Below, piece after piece: positions 42,513-51,389 of a stretch of 64,000 nucleotides of DNA (its first letter is position 1; every line of letters starts with the position of its first letter). This stretch comes from Dyella sp. RRB7 (GTDB lineage: Bacteria; Pseudomonadota; Gammaproteobacteria; Xanthomonadales; Rhodanobacteraceae). Under the pieces are notes generated by a model, which ran no database searches, was not told the origin of the DNA, and saw only the letters and a list, made by a program, of their open reading frames with translations. Where the stretch lies: positions 62,001-126,000 of the forward strand of contig NZ_JAKWJS010000004.1 in assembly GCF_022761115.1 (NCBI RefSeq), written 5' to 3'. Made by a program: the position numbers and the translations under genes.

Positions 42513-43445
42513 TCAGGCGCCCGGCTTGGCGGACGGCTGGGTGTCAGCGCCGAACTGCACGATGACGCGCTGGCCGATGCGCAGCGAGTCCGGCGGCGGT
42601 TGATCGAACACCAGTACGCATTCCACCGTGCGGGTGTTGGCGCGGATCATCGGGTCCTCTTCCAGTGCACTGGGACCGAACACGGTGCCGATGCGTTGCA
42701 CGTGAGCGCTCAGCGTGGGGGCGCCACTGCCGCTGTCGTCGACCACCTGGGCATGCATGCCTTCGTGTACGGCGCCCACGAACGATTCATTGAGCTCGGC
42801 GCGCACCAGGCGGGCCTCTTCCGGCAGCAGCACGAACGCGGGGCCACCCTGCGGCGATACGGCGGCGCCAGGCTGGATCAGGCGCTCCACGATCTGTCCA
42901 TCGACCGGGGCCAGCAGGCTGCGTTGCGCCAGTTCATAACGTGCGGCGTCGAGCTTCTGTGCCGCCATGGCGCTGCTCGCGCGCGCGTTGTCCAGCTCGC
43001 CCTGCAATTGCTGCGCGGCTTCGCGCGCGTCGTCGGCGCTCTGGCCATCGCCGGCGCCGGCCGCCGCGGCCGCGGCGAGACGCGACGCGCGCTGTTGCGC
43101 GGCCTTGAGGCGGACCTCAAGCAGCTTGCCCTGCGCTTCGGCCTGCTGCTGCTCGGCCTGGGCAGAACTCACCGCCAGTTGCGCGGGCTTGGTGTCGAGC
43201 ACGGCAAGCAACTGGCCCTTATGCACGTGGTCGCCCTCGTGCACCTTGATCTCGGCCACCACGCCATCGCGTGGCATGCTCAGCTTGAGCATGCCGCCCT
43301 CGATGTCGATGCGTCCGCGCGCCACCGCCGCATAGGTGGGAGCAGCGGCCGTCGCTTGCTGGCCGGCATCGTCATGCGAGCAGGCGGCCAGCAGCGACAC
43401 GGCGACGGCCAGGGCGAGCAGGGAAGAAAACGGACGCAGGGTCAT
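42513..43445 (-). CDS. HlyD/RND-type periplasmic adaptor lipoprotein
   Basis: 310 residues. Signal peptide with lipobox LLAAC, so anchored in the inner-membrane outer leaflet. Lipoyl-like half-motifs flank a helical hairpin: GVVAEIKVHEGDHVHKGQLL and LLAPVDGQIVERLIQPGAAV. The hairpin between them is alanine/glutamine-rich. It bridges the ABC transporter and the outer-membrane factor encoded upstream in the operon. Overlaps the ATPase stop by 4 nt. Confidence 0.92.
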   Translation of the reverse strand: MTLRPFSSLLALAVAVSLLAACSHDDAGQQATAAAPTYAAVARGRIDIEGGMLKLSMPRDGVVAEIKVHEGDHVHKGQLLAVLDTKPAQLAVSSAQAEQQQAEAQGKLLEVRLKAAQQRASRLAAAAAAGAGDGQSADDAREAAQQLQGELDNARASSAMAAQKLDAARYELAQRSLLAPVDGQIVERLIQPGAAVSPQGGPAFVLLPEEARLVRAELNESFVGAVHEGMHAQVVDDSGSGAPTLSAHVQRIGTVFGPSALEEDPMIRANTRTVECVLVFDQPPPDSLRIGQRVIVQFGADTQPSAKPGA

Positions 43446-44200
43446 GCTGAAGGTTCCTCGATGCCTGACGTCGGCGTCGATATCGGTGACGACACACGGT
43501 CACTAAGGATACGGCCATCCTCCATGGCCAGCACGCGGTCGGCGTGGCCGACCAGTCGCGGGTCATGGCTGACGCACAGCACGGTGGTGCCATGCGTGCG
43601 CGCGATGCGATGCAGGATGTCGATGATGATCTGGCCGTTGGCCGCGTCCAGCGCGCTGGTGGGCTCATCGGCGAACAGCAGGCCCGGCTCCTTGGCCAGC
43701 GCGCGGGCAATGGCGACGCGCTGCTTTTCGCCACCGGACAATTCCGAGGGACGCAGGCCCATGCGCGGCCCCAGGCCTACTTCCTCCAGCGACGCGATGG
43801 CGCGGCGGCGCGCGTCGCCCGGGGGCAGGCCGAGATAGCTCAGCGGCAGCTCCACCTGTTCCAGCGCGTTGAGCGCCGGGAACAGATTGAAGCCCTGGAA
43901 CACGAAGCCGGTATGCAGCAGGCGGAAACGTTCCAGCGCGCGCGTGTTGAGCAGCGTCAGGTCTTCGCCCAGCGCCACCACCTGGCCCTGGTCGGGGCGT
44001 TGCAGGCCGCTGAGGATGGCCAGCAGGGTGCTCTTGCCGCAGCCGGACGGACCGGAAATAAGCGTCAGCTCGCCGGCGCGGATGTCCAGCGTGAGGTCGT
44101 GCAGCACGGTGTGGTGGATCGGGCCCGAGCTGAACGACTTGCTGACGTGGCGTGCCTGCAACGATACCGGCGGGATGGTGTGGGGTGACGGCTGGTTCAT
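43442..44200 (-). CDS. ABC transporter ATPase, MacB/DevA/LolD type
   Basis: 252 residues. Walker A SGPSGCGKSTLLAIL, signature LSGGEKQRVAIARALA, Walker B LLFADEPTSALD, and switch region VLCVSHDPRLVGHAD. The short FtsX-linked class is typical of tripartite exporters for lipids, macrolides or glycolipids. It starts 3 nt after the permease stop. Confidence 0.94.
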   Translation of the reverse strand: MNQPSPHTIPPVSLQARHVSKSFSSGPIHHTVLHDLTLDIRAGELTLISGPSGCGKSTLLAILSGLQRPDQGQVVALGEDLTLLNTRALERFRLLHTGFVFQGFNLFPALNALEQVELPLSYLGLPPGDARRRAIASLEEVGLGPRMGLRPSELSGGEKQRVAIARALAKEPGLLFADEPTSALDAANGQIIIDILHRIARTHGTTVLCVSHDPRLVGHADRVLAMEDGRILSDRVSSPISTPTSGIEEPSA

Positions 44201-44203
44201 CGC

Positions 44204-45337
44204 TTACCTCAGCAACGTCGCCGGATCGGCGCGACGCAGGCTGCGCATCGCCGCCAGGCCCGACACGATGGCCAGGGCCATGCTCAGCATGATGCAGACC
44301 AGCGCGACGCCCGGGCCGAGCGCCACCGGCACGCTGCGGCTGCGCGCGAAAGCCAGCGCGATGGCGCCCATCACGGTACTGCCCACCAGGCCGAGCGCAC
44401 CGACCCAGAAGGCCTGCTCCATCACCACCTTGCGCAAGGCGCCGACACCCACGCCCAGCGCGTTGAGGGTGGCGTATTCGCGTACCGAGCCGATCACCGC
44501 GGCGACCAGCGTCTGGCTGGTGATGACCGCGCCGACCAGGAACACGATGCCGGCGAGGAACAACACGCCAGCACCGGCGCCGGTATCGAAGATCCAGTAC
44601 AGCTGCGAACGACGGGCGAAATCCCTGGCGGTCCACACGTCGTAGCTGCCGAACGCATGGTTGCCGCGCAGCCGTTCGGCGACTTCGCGGGCATTCGCCG
44701 GATGGCGCAGCCTGGCCACGAAATAGGTCATGCGGTTGGCATTGGTGGGGTCGGTATCCAGCTCGGCGGCGGTGGTCAGCGAGGCCACCACGTTGACGCC
44801 GCCCAATGCGCGCAGGCCGTTGCTCACGCCCACCACGCGCACGCGATGGCCGTTGATGACGGCGCTGTCGCCCACGCTGACGCCAAGGCTGTCGAGGTCG
44901 GCGCGATCGACGATCACCGCATCCGGTTCGTTCAAGCGCTGGCGCAGCGACGGTGGCAGGGCGTGCGCGAACAGCATGCCGTCCGCTCGCGTGTTGATGC
45001 CGGAGACGAACACCGATACGCCGCCAGTGTCGTTGGGACCACGCCAATCGGCATCGACCCAATGGAAGGGCTCGACCGCGGTCACCGCCGGATCCATGCG
45101 CAGGCGCATTTCCACGCCGTTGTCGATGGAGCGGCCGAGATTGACGCTCTGCGTACCCGGATAGCCCGCCCACAGGTCGGCCGACGATCCGGTGATATAC
45201 ACGCTGGCGCTGCCGAAGATGCCCAGCACCAAGGCGGCCTGCAGCAGCTGCAGCAGGCCGGCGAAACCCACCGCGAGGATGGCGGGCAGGAAACGGCGCC
45301 ATTCGTAGATCAGTGTCTTGCGGGCGAGCGCCACCAT
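44204..45337 (-). CDS. FtsX-type ABC permease (DevC-like)
   Basis: 377 residues. One membrane segment near the N-terminus (FLPAILAVGFAGLLQLLQAA), a MacB-type periplasmic domain of about 200 residues, then three segments (GVLFLAGIVFLVGAVITSQT, EQAFWVGALGLVGSTVMGAI, VALVCIMLSMALAIVSGLAA). The REYATLNALGVG loop is the FtsX coupling motif. It overlaps the preceding outer-membrane-factor gene by 1 nt (TGATG). Forms the inner-membrane pump with the ATPase that follows. Confidence 0.92.
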   Translation of the reverse strand: MVALARKTLIYEWRRFLPAILAVGFAGLLQLLQAALVLGIFGSASVYITGSSADLWAGYPGTQSVNLGRSIDNGVEMRLRMDPAVTAVEPFHWVDADWRGPNDTGGVSVFVSGINTRADGMLFAHALPPSLRQRLNEPDAVIVDRADLDSLGVSVGDSAVINGHRVRVVGVSNGLRALGGVNVVASLTTAAELDTDPTNANRMTYFVARLRHPANAREVAERLRGNHAFGSYDVWTARDFARRSQLYWIFDTGAGAGVLFLAGIVFLVGAVITSQTLVAAVIGSVREYATLNALGVGVGALRKVVMEQAFWVGALGLVGSTVMGAIALAFARSRSVPVALGPGVALVCIMLSMALAIVSGLAAMRSLRRADPATLLR

Positions 45338-46746
45338 CAGTCGACGCTCCGCGGCAACGGTGGGTTGGGCATCGCGGCGCCGCCGAGCGCCTTGTACAGC
45401 GCGACGTAGGCGAGGTCGCGCGCGGCGATGGCGCTGACCACGTCAAGCTGGGCGCGGTGGCCTTCGATCAGCCCGTCCTGCATGTCCAGGTTGCTGCTCA
45501 GGTTGAGCTGGGCGCGCTTGCGCAGCGCGGCCGTGCTGCTTTGCACGGCCTGGGCGGCCTGTTGCGATGCGGTTTCGCGGCCGCGCAGCTGTTCCAGGTC
45601 ACCCATGGCGGTTTCCGCTTCGGCCACGCCTTGCAGCACGGCCTGCCGGTACGCCAGCACGGCGGCGCGCAGTTCGTGGTCCTTGGCATGGGCAGCGGCC
45701 ACGCGCTGGCCCCAGTCGAACAGCGGAATGTCGAGGATGGGACCGTAGGAGAAGATGGCCTCGCCCGTGTGCACCCTGTGGTTGGCCGCGATATTGGCCG
45801 ACCACTGCAGCGACGAGCCCAGGCCGATGTGCGGGTAGATATCGGCGCGGCTCATGCCCAGCTCGCCGGCGGCGCGCAGCACGTCGGCCTCGGCGCTGGC
45901 GATTTCCGGACGGGCGCGCAGCATGTCGGCCGGCGCGGTGGTCAGCTGCCATTCGCCAAGCTGGGGCTGGGCGCCCGGCTGCAGCCATTGCGGATCGGGT
46001 TCTGGCTGGCCAAGCAGCACCGCCAGTTGCTGGGCGCTGCTGTTGATGGTCTGTTGCGGTTCGGCCATGGCGGCCTGGGCACGTGCCAGTTCGGCCTCGG
46101 CGTGAGCCACTTCGAGCGGCGACACCAGCTTCAGTTGCTCGCGCACCTTCAGCAGCCGCAGCTTTTCCTGCAGCGCATCGCCGATGTCGCCGAGCAGGCG
46201 CGCCTGCTGCTGGGCGGAGCGCAGTTCGATCCAGCGCCGGCTGACTTCGGCCACCAGCGACACCTGGGCACCGCGCACGGCGGCATCGGCCGCGTCGAGC
46301 TGGCCCTGCGATAGGCGCTTGCCGCTTTGCCAGGCACCGAACAGCGGCAGTTCCCATACCGCATCGAAACCGGCCACGAAATACGACGCGGTGGTATCCG
46401 GGTCGATCACATCGTTGGTGCGTCCATGCAGCGAGGGCAGATAGGGATCGTGCGCGTGGCGGTTCAGCAGGCGCGCGGCGCGCATGCGCTCGGCCGCCTG
46501 GGCCACATCGAGGTTGCTCTGCAGGGCATGATCGATCAGCTCGTTCAGCTGCGGATCGCCCAACGCCTGCCACCAGCCGCGCAGGTCTGCCGTCGGCGGC
46601 GCCACGCCAGCCGGCGCATTGCGCCAGGCATCGGGCACGGGCGGCTTGAGCTGGGGTACCGGGGCGACGGCGCAGCCGGCGAGGGCGACCAGTCCCCATG
46701 CCAGCAGCCCGACAGCGGGCAGGCGACGGGGATATGCGGTTTTCAT
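45337..46746 (-). CDS. Outer-membrane efflux channel, NodT/TolC family lipoprotein
   Basis: 469 residues. Lipobox LAGC at about 25-28 after a short signal peptide. Two OEP repeats are evident: DPQLNELIDHALQSNLDVAQ near the start and AAAHAKDHELRAAVLAYRQA in the second half, with DIYPHIGLGSSLQW between. It provides the outer-membrane exit channel for the FtsX-ATPase-HlyD exporter. The ATG at 46746 is chosen because the signal peptide starts there; an upstream in-frame ATG at 46782 gives an extended N-tail. First gene of the operon. Confidence 0.92.
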   Translation of the reverse strand: MKTAYPRRLPAVGLLAWGLVALAGCAVAPVPQLKPPVPDAWRNAPAGVAPPTADLRGWWQALGDPQLNELIDHALQSNLDVAQAAERMRAARLLNRHAHDPYLPSLHGRTNDVIDPDTTASYFVAGFDAVWELPLFGAWQSGKRLSQGQLDAADAAVRGAQVSLVAEVSRRWIELRSAQQQARLLGDIGDALQEKLRLLKVREQLKLVSPLEVAHAEAELARAQAAMAEPQQTINSSAQQLAVLLGQPEPDPQWLQPGAQPQLGEWQLTTAPADMLRARPEIASAEADVLRAAGELGMSRADIYPHIGLGSSLQWSANIAANHRVHTGEAIFSYGPILDIPLFDWGQRVAAAHAKDHELRAAVLAYRQAVLQGVAEAETAMGDLEQLRGRETASQQAAQAVQSSTAALRKRAQLNLSSNLDMQDGLIEGHRAQLDVVSAIAARDLAYVALYKALGGAAMPNPPLPRSVD

Positions 46747-47002
46747 GATCGACGTAGGCAGTTTGTTTCGACGCTGAAACACGAAATTCCTGGATATTCA
46801 GGCAACAAGTGGGTGGGCTTGTGACCGGCGGCAGCGCCAAGAGACGGCCAAGCATACCGGAGCTAGCCTTCGGTAGCCTTATGAAACGCTTTGGGCCAGC
46901 GGCGGACCGCCGGCAGATGCGCAGTATCTTTCGGAAAGAAAGGAGGCCGAAAGGGGTGGGTCCCTATGGTGTCGCCATTCTGCAATGCGGAGCTTCACGC
47001 TT

Positions 47003-47707
47003 GTGACTGGTTGGACCATTCTCTGCGACTTCGACGGCACCATTTCGGTCGAGGACGTGATCGACTCGCTGCTTGACCGCTTTGGCCGCCCCGGTTGGGA
47101 AACTTTGGAGCAGGACTGGCGCGCCGGCCGCATCGGCTCGCGCGAGTGCATGACCGGCCAGGTCAGCCTGCTCGACATGACGCCCGAGGCGCTGGACAAG
47201 CACCTGTCCTCGCTGTGGATCGACCACGCCTTCCCGGCGTTCGTGAAGCAGGCGCGCGAGTTGAATACGCCCATCCGCGTGGTCAGCGACGGTCTCGATT
47301 ACGCCATCCACAAGATCCTGGGCCGTTACGGCCTGGACGATCTGCCGCTGGCCGCCAATCACCTGGCCCCCGCCACGCCGCCGCGCCAGTGGCAGCTCAC
47401 CTCGCCGTTCCAGGCCGAGGGCTGCCGCAGCGGTACCTGCAAGTGCGCGGTGGCCGCGCAGGCGAGCCAGGGTGGCGCCAAGACGCTGCTGATCGGCGAT
47501 GGTGCGTCGGATTTCTGCGCCGCCGACCGCGTCGATTTCGTCTTTGCCAAGCACCGCCTGATCGAGCATTGCCGCGCCGCCGGCATCCCCTATGTGCCGA
47601 TCACCGGCTTCGAGGACGCGCTGGAACTGCTGCCGCGCCTGCTCGACGGCAGCCTGCTGGCCGAGCACACGCCGGTCGCGCTTGCGCTGGCCGTTTCTTC
47701 CCTCTGA
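47003..47707 (+). CDS. HAD-IB phosphatase, MtnX/phosphoserine-phosphatase-like
   Basis: 234 residues, cytoplasmic. Motif I is ILCDFDGTISVEDVIDSLLD (nucleophile and general-acid aspartates), motif II IRVVSDGLDY, motif IV LLIGDGASDFCAADRVDFVF. The SGTCKC block suggests a zinc or structural cysteine pair. This is the group that includes MtnX (methionine salvage) and phosphoserine phosphatases, but no other mtn gene is nearby. A GTG at 47003 with GGAG 10 nt upstream is preferred; an ATG at 46985 without a clear site is possible. It forms a two-gene unit with the aminotransferase. Confidence 0.85.
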   Translation: MTGWTILCDFDGTISVEDVIDSLLDRFGRPGWETLEQDWRAGRIGSRECMTGQVSLLDMTPEALDKHLSSLWIDHAFPAFVKQARELNTPIRVVSDGLDYAIHKILGRYGLDDLPLAANHLAPATPPRQWQLTSPFQAEGCRSGTCKCAVAAQASQGGAKTLLIGDGASDFCAADRVDFVFAKHRLIEHCRAAGIPYVPITGFEDALELLPRLLDGSLLAEHTPVALALAVSSL

Positions 47708-47725
47708 ACGGGCGCTGCCCGTTCA
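47705..47725 (+). promoter_or_regulatory. Intercistronic hairpin in the HAD-aminotransferase unit
   Basis: TGAACGGGC-GCT-GCCCGTTCA, perfect 9-bp stem starting on the HAD stop codon. No T-run follows, so it is more likely an mRNA stabiliser or a partial attenuator than a terminator. Confidence 0.5.
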
Positions 47726-47757
47726 ACCCACTACTTGAACGTTTCCGGATTTCCCTG

Positions 47758-49164
47758 ATGAACGCTTACGACAAGAACGCTGGCGTCGTGATTCCCGACG
47801 CGCAGCTGCTCGCCGACGAGGCCGAGTGGAGCTCCTTCGGCGACACCGTGCACTACGTCGACCCGCCGAAGATCTTCCGCCATGGCGAAGGCAGCTGGAT
47901 GTACGACACCGCTGGCACGCCGTTCCTCGACCTGCAGATGTGGTACTCGGCGGTCAACTTCGGCTACGGCAACAAGCGCCTCAACGACACGCTGAAGCGC
48001 CAGATCGACATCCTGCCGCAGGTCGCCAGCCAGTACCTGCACCAGACCCGCATCGAGCTGGCCAAGACCATCGCCGTCGACGCGCAGCAGAAGTTCGGCC
48101 TGAAGGGCCGCGTGCACTTCAATGTCGGCGGTGCGCAGGCGGTGGAGGATTCGCTCAAGCTGGTGCGCAACTACAAGAACGGCAAGAGCCTGATGTTCGC
48201 CTTCGAAGGCGGCTATCACGGCCGCACGCTGGGCGCCTCGTCGATCACTTCCAGCTACCGCTACCGCCGCCGCTTCGGCCACTTCGGCGAGCGCGCGATG
48301 TTCATCCCGTTCCCGTACCCGTTCCGCCGCCCGAAGGGCATGACGCCGGAGGAATACTCCGATGCGTGCGTGCGCCAGTTCGAGCGCCTGTTCGAAACCG
48401 AATACAACGGCGTGTGGGACCCCAAGGTCAACCAGGCCGAATACGCCGCCTTCTACGTCGAGCCGATCCAGGGCACCGGCGGCTACGTCATCCCGCCGAA
48501 GAACTTCTTCAAGGACCTGAAGAAGGTGCTGGACAAGTACGGCATCCTGATGGTGGTCGACGAAATCCAGATGGGTTTCTGGCGCACCGGCAAGCTGTGG
48601 TCGATCGAGCACTTCGGCGTGACGCCGGACGTGATCGTGTTCGGCAAGGCGCTGACCAACGGCCTCAACCCGCTGTCGGGCCTGTGGGCGCGCGAAGAGA
48701 TGATCAACCCTACCATCTTCCCGCCGGGCTCCACCCACAGCACGTTCAACTCCAACCCGCTGGGCACCTCGCTGGGCCTGGAAGTGATCAAGATGGGTTA
48801 CGAGCTGGACTACGAGAAGACCGTGGCCGAGAAGGGCGCGCACTTCCTCGACGCACTCAAGGACCTGCAGAAGCGCCACAAGGAAATCGGCGACGTCGAT
48901 GGCCTGGGCCTGGCCCTGCGCGCCGAGATCTGCACCGACGACGGCTTCACGCCGAACAAGGCGCTGCTGGACAAGATGGTCGACATCGGCCTGGCCGGCG
49001 ACCTGGAGCACAACGGCAAGAAGATCGGCCTCGTGCTGGACGTGGGCGGCTGGTACAAGAACGTGATCACCTTCGCGCCGTCGCTCGACATCACGCACGA
49101 AGAGATCGACCTGGCCATCGCGCTGCTCGACCAGCTGCTGGCCAAGGCCAAGAAACAGATGTAA
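47758..49164 (+). CDS. Class III PLP-dependent aminotransferase
   Basis: 468 residues. Motifs: GTPFLDLQMWYSAVNFGYGN, NVGGAQAVEDSLKLVRNY, FEGGYHGRTLGASSITSSYR, FYVEPIQGTGGYVIP, VVDEIQMGFWRTGK (PLP aspartate), and VIVFGKALTNGLNP (Schiff-base lysine). Unlike the enzyme at 9289 it has the full DEIQ motif. The phosphatase gene upstream suggests a pathway in which a phosphorylated keto or amino intermediate is processed. The exact substrate is unknown. Confidence 0.9.
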   Translation: MNAYDKNAGVVIPDAQLLADEAEWSSFGDTVHYVDPPKIFRHGEGSWMYDTAGTPFLDLQMWYSAVNFGYGNKRLNDTLKRQIDILPQVASQYLHQTRIELAKTIAVDAQQKFGLKGRVHFNVGGAQAVEDSLKLVRNYKNGKSLMFAFEGGYHGRTLGASSITSSYRYRRRFGHFGERAMFIPFPYPFRRPKGMTPEEYSDACVRQFERLFETEYNGVWDPKVNQAEYAAFYVEPIQGTGGYVIPPKNFFKDLKKVLDKYGILMVVDEIQMGFWRTGKLWSIEHFGVTPDVIVFGKALTNGLNPLSGLWAREEMINPTIFPPGSTHSTFNSNPLGTSLGLEVIKMGYELDYEKTVAEKGAHFLDALKDLQKRHKEIGDVDGLGLALRAEICTDDGFTPNKALLDKMVDIGLAGDLEHNGKKIGLVLDVGGWYKNVITFAPSLDITHEEIDLAIALLDQLLAKAKKQM

Positions 49165-49243
49165 TGCGACGCCGCGGGGCGCATGCCCCGCGGTGTTGGT
49201 TGATGGTTTGTCTCAAGTAGTTCCCATGCAGGGGATGTTTGAC

Positions 49244-49275
49244 AACGGCGGCGCTTATGCGTCGCCGTTTTTTTT
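49244..49275 (+). terminator. Strong rho-independent terminator of the aminotransferase
   Basis: AACGGCGGCGC-TTAT-GCGTCGCCGTT, 11-bp stem with one G-T pair, running into eight T (49268-49275). An earlier G/C-rich hairpin, CCGCGGGGC / GCCCCGCGG at 49172-49193, has no T-run. Confidence 0.92.
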
Positions 49276-49423
49276 GGAAATTCCCGGGCAAAGAGTCAAA
49301 CGTGGTCCTGAAACACGCTGATCGCGCCTGTTGCAAAGGGGCCGCGCGACGTTTTGCGGGAGCTGTTGCCTGTAGTGCTTCCATGCGACACTCGCGCATC
49401 GCCGAGGCACAGGGGAGGGTGGC

Positions 49424-49717
49424 GTGCAAATTCTCACGCTGGAACATTTTGCCGGTCGCATCAATGAAACCTTCACGGTGGATCTTGATCACGGCAAATC
49501 GCCGTTCGTGTTGATCGAGGCGCGGCCGTTGCCTGCGCCGGCAGTGCGCGGCATGGTGCGGGCGCCCTTTTCTCTGCTGTTTCATCACTCGTCGGCGGTG
49601 CTGTTTCCGCAGCGTGTCTACCAGATGGAGAGCCCCGGCATCGGCGATTTCGGCATTTTCCTGGTGCCGGTGGCACGCAATCAGGATGGGTTCGTGTATC
49701 AGGCGGTGTTCAACTGA
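49424..49717 (+). CDS. DUF6916-like small protein
   Basis: 97 residues, no signal peptide. Starts MQILTLEHFAGRINETFTVD and ends in DFGIFLVPVARNQDGFVYQ. The GTG at 49424 has a very good AGGGGAGG site. It resembles the small DUF6916 proteins I know from near tail-collar (Mdp-like) genes; no function is known. Its end overlaps the end of the convergent GNAT gene by 19 nt. Confidence 0.72.
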   Translation: MQILTLEHFAGRINETFTVDLDHGKSPFVLIEARPLPAPAVRGMVRAPFSLLFHHSSAVLFPQRVYQMESPGIGDFGIFLVPVARNQDGFVYQAVFN

Positions 49718-50280
49718 GCGCTCGCCAACGGCGCGTCCCAATGCATGAGTCGATGCATGCCGTCGACGCTTTCACTCCGAAAGCCCAGCCGCAGATACAG
49801 CGCATGGGCGCGCGGATTGTCGAGTCGCACGTGTAGCGACAAGCCCCGCGCATCGGCGTCCTGCGCGTCCTGCTGCAGCTGCCGCAGTAGCGCACCACCC
49901 AGGCCGCGGCCTTGCCACGCAGGCAGCAGGCCAATATCGATAATCGACCAGCGTGGCGCGTCGCGCAGCAGATAGAGCCTGCCTATGGCGGTACCGCCGT
50001 GCTCCAGCACCAGGAATTCAGCATGCTCGAAGTGCGTGGTGAAGTGATGGTGTTGCAGGGCGAACTGGCTGTCGAGAAAAGCCTCGCGCGTTCCTTCGGG
50101 CCACGCGATCAAGGCCATCTCGTCCGCGCGCAGCGTTTCGTACAGGCGGCGCATGAAATCGATGTCGCCTCGCTCCGCGGCGCGCCATCCGAAGCCCTGC
50201 CGACGCAGGGCTTCGGAAAACCTGCTGATGGGTCGATGCGGTGGCGGAAAGCGCAGATCGGTCGGCGATGGCGGGCTCAT
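49699..50280 (-). CDS. GNAT-family N-acetyltransferase of the tail-collar cluster
   Basis: 193 residues. Acetyl-CoA site IDIGLLPAWQGRGLGGALLR, then LHVRLDNPRAHALYLRLGFR and a C-terminal MHRLMHWDAP. The ATG at 50280 overlaps the stop of the first tail-collar gene (ATGA), so it is coupled to it. This is the usual enzyme in such clusters and could acetylate the collar proteins, though this is a guess. Confidence 0.88.
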   Translation of the reverse strand: MSPPSPTDLRFPPPHRPISRFSEALRRQGFGWRAAERGDIDFMRRLYETLRADEMALIAWPEGTREAFLDSQFALQHHHFTTHFEHAEFLVLEHGGTAIGRLYLLRDAPRWSIIDIGLLPAWQGRGLGGALLRQLQQDAQDADARGLSLHVRLDNPRAHALYLRLGFRSESVDGMHRLMHWDAPLASAQLNTA

Positions 50281-50810
50281 GGCTGTTGCGGAAAGTCCCC
50301 CACCAGTGCAATACAGAAATTCAATGCCAGCAGTGGCTGGCGATTCTCGTGCGGCTGTCCCTGGCCAGCGACGCCGATCATGCCCGGCGCAAAGTTCACA
50401 TTGGGGCTGGATTGGGAAACGAATGGCGAGGCGTTGGCCGGCAGCAGCAAGACGTCGCCATTTGCAGGTACGCCATGCCGCAGGCTTTGGTCCTGCTGGC
50501 CGTGCAGATTCAGATTGTGGTTGTGCGCCGGTATTTCCGACTGCAGCAAGGTCACGCTTTCGCTGCCGAACGATTCTCCCACCACGCGCTGCGTGAGGCC
50601 GAGGCCCTGGCCCTGGCTGCAGGCCGTGGTGCCGCCGTAGTTCGGCAGGCCAAAGGTGGATCGGCCGTCGCCGCCGAAGTTCGCGCCAAGCAGCGAAAAC
50701 AGTGCGGTGTTTTGCGAAATCGGCAGGATCTGCCCGGCACACGTCGCCCATTGGTACGGCGCAAAGTTGAAGCCGAACATCTGTATTTCGCCGAGATACG
50801 GTGTGGTCAT
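50277..50810 (-). CDS. Tail-collar domain protein (Mdp-like), copy 1
   Basis: 177 residues. Begins MTTPYLGEIQMFGFNFAPYQ, then WATCAGQILPISQNTALFSL and LGANFGGDGRSTFGLPNYGG: the phage tail-collar fold (PF07484 type). LLQSEIPAHNHNL precedes a variable middle, and the end is GQGQPHENRQPLLALNFCIA. No signal peptide. Such genes occur in many bacteria without a phage, and no phage gene surrounds them here. Overlaps the GNAT start by 4 nt. Confidence 0.9.
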   Translation of the reverse strand: MTTPYLGEIQMFGFNFAPYQWATCAGQILPISQNTALFSLLGANFGGDGRSTFGLPNYGGTTACSQGQGLGLTQRVVGESFGSESVTLLQSEIPAHNHNLNLHGQQDQSLRHGVPANGDVLLLPANASPFVSQSSPNVNFAPGMIGVAGQGQPHENRQPLLALNFCIALVGDFPQQP

Positions 50811-50838
50811 GCGGAATTCTCCCTGGGGCGCGCGCCGA

Positions 50839-51366
50839 TCAGCTCTGCGACGGAAATATCCCGGTCAGCGCTATGCAATAACTCGCGGTGAGCGTGGGCA
50901 TGAGGTTGTCGTGCGGCAAGTTGCCGCCGACCTGCGAGATCGTGGCGCTGGCTGGCGAAACGACATTGGCGGTGTCCGTTCCCGAATACATCGTATCGGC
51001 ACTCAATCCGCCGAACTCTGCCGTCGTCGCTGGCGCGTTGACGGTCGCAATGCTGGTGGTCGCGGCAAAGCCGTGCGTGTGCGCGGGCAGTTGTGTGCTG
51101 AGCAGGGTAACGTTCTCCGTACCGGCCTTCTGGCCGATCACGCGCGGCGTCAGGCCGGGGCCGGCGCCCTGGTGAACCGGCACGCGCCCGCGTAGATCGG
51201 GCACCGCGAAGGTCGAGACGCCGTCGCCGCCGTAAGTGATGCCGAGCACGGTATAGAGCACTTGATTGGCCGAGATGCTTAGCAGGCTGCCATCGCACAA
51301 CTGCCAGCCGACCGGGGCAAAGGTATAAGGAAACAGCCGGATTTCACCGACGTAGGGTGTACTCAT
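50839..51366 (-). CDS. Tail-collar domain protein (Mdp-like), copy 2
   Basis: 175 residues, paralogue of its neighbours. Begins MSTPYVGEIRLFPYTFAPVG, with WQLCDGSLLSISANQVLYTV and LGITYGGDGVSTFAVPDLRG, then LLSTQLPAHTHGFA, and ends with HDNLMPTLTASYCIALTGIF. The central segment (about 100-140) is unlike that of the other two copies, suggesting different partners. 28 nt separate it from copy 1. Confidence 0.9.
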   Translation of the reverse strand: MSTPYVGEIRLFPYTFAPVGWQLCDGSLLSISANQVLYTVLGITYGGDGVSTFAVPDLRGRVPVHQGAGPGLTPRVIGQKAGTENVTLLSTQLPAHTHGFAATTSIATVNAPATTAEFGGLSADTMYSGTDTANVVSPASATISQVGGNLPHDNLMPTLTASYCIALTGIFPSQS

Positions 51367-51389
51367 GGCTATGCTCCGATGCGCGGGTA

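Noticed and set aside
46920-46990. Possible riboswitch before the HAD phosphatase
   Set aside because: Purine-rich stretches and small inverted repeats are there, but I could not match any known riboswitch core.
49172-49193. G/C-rich hairpin as the main terminator of the aminotransferase
   Set aside because: It has no T-run, while the hairpin at 49244-49275 runs into eight T and is a much better terminator.
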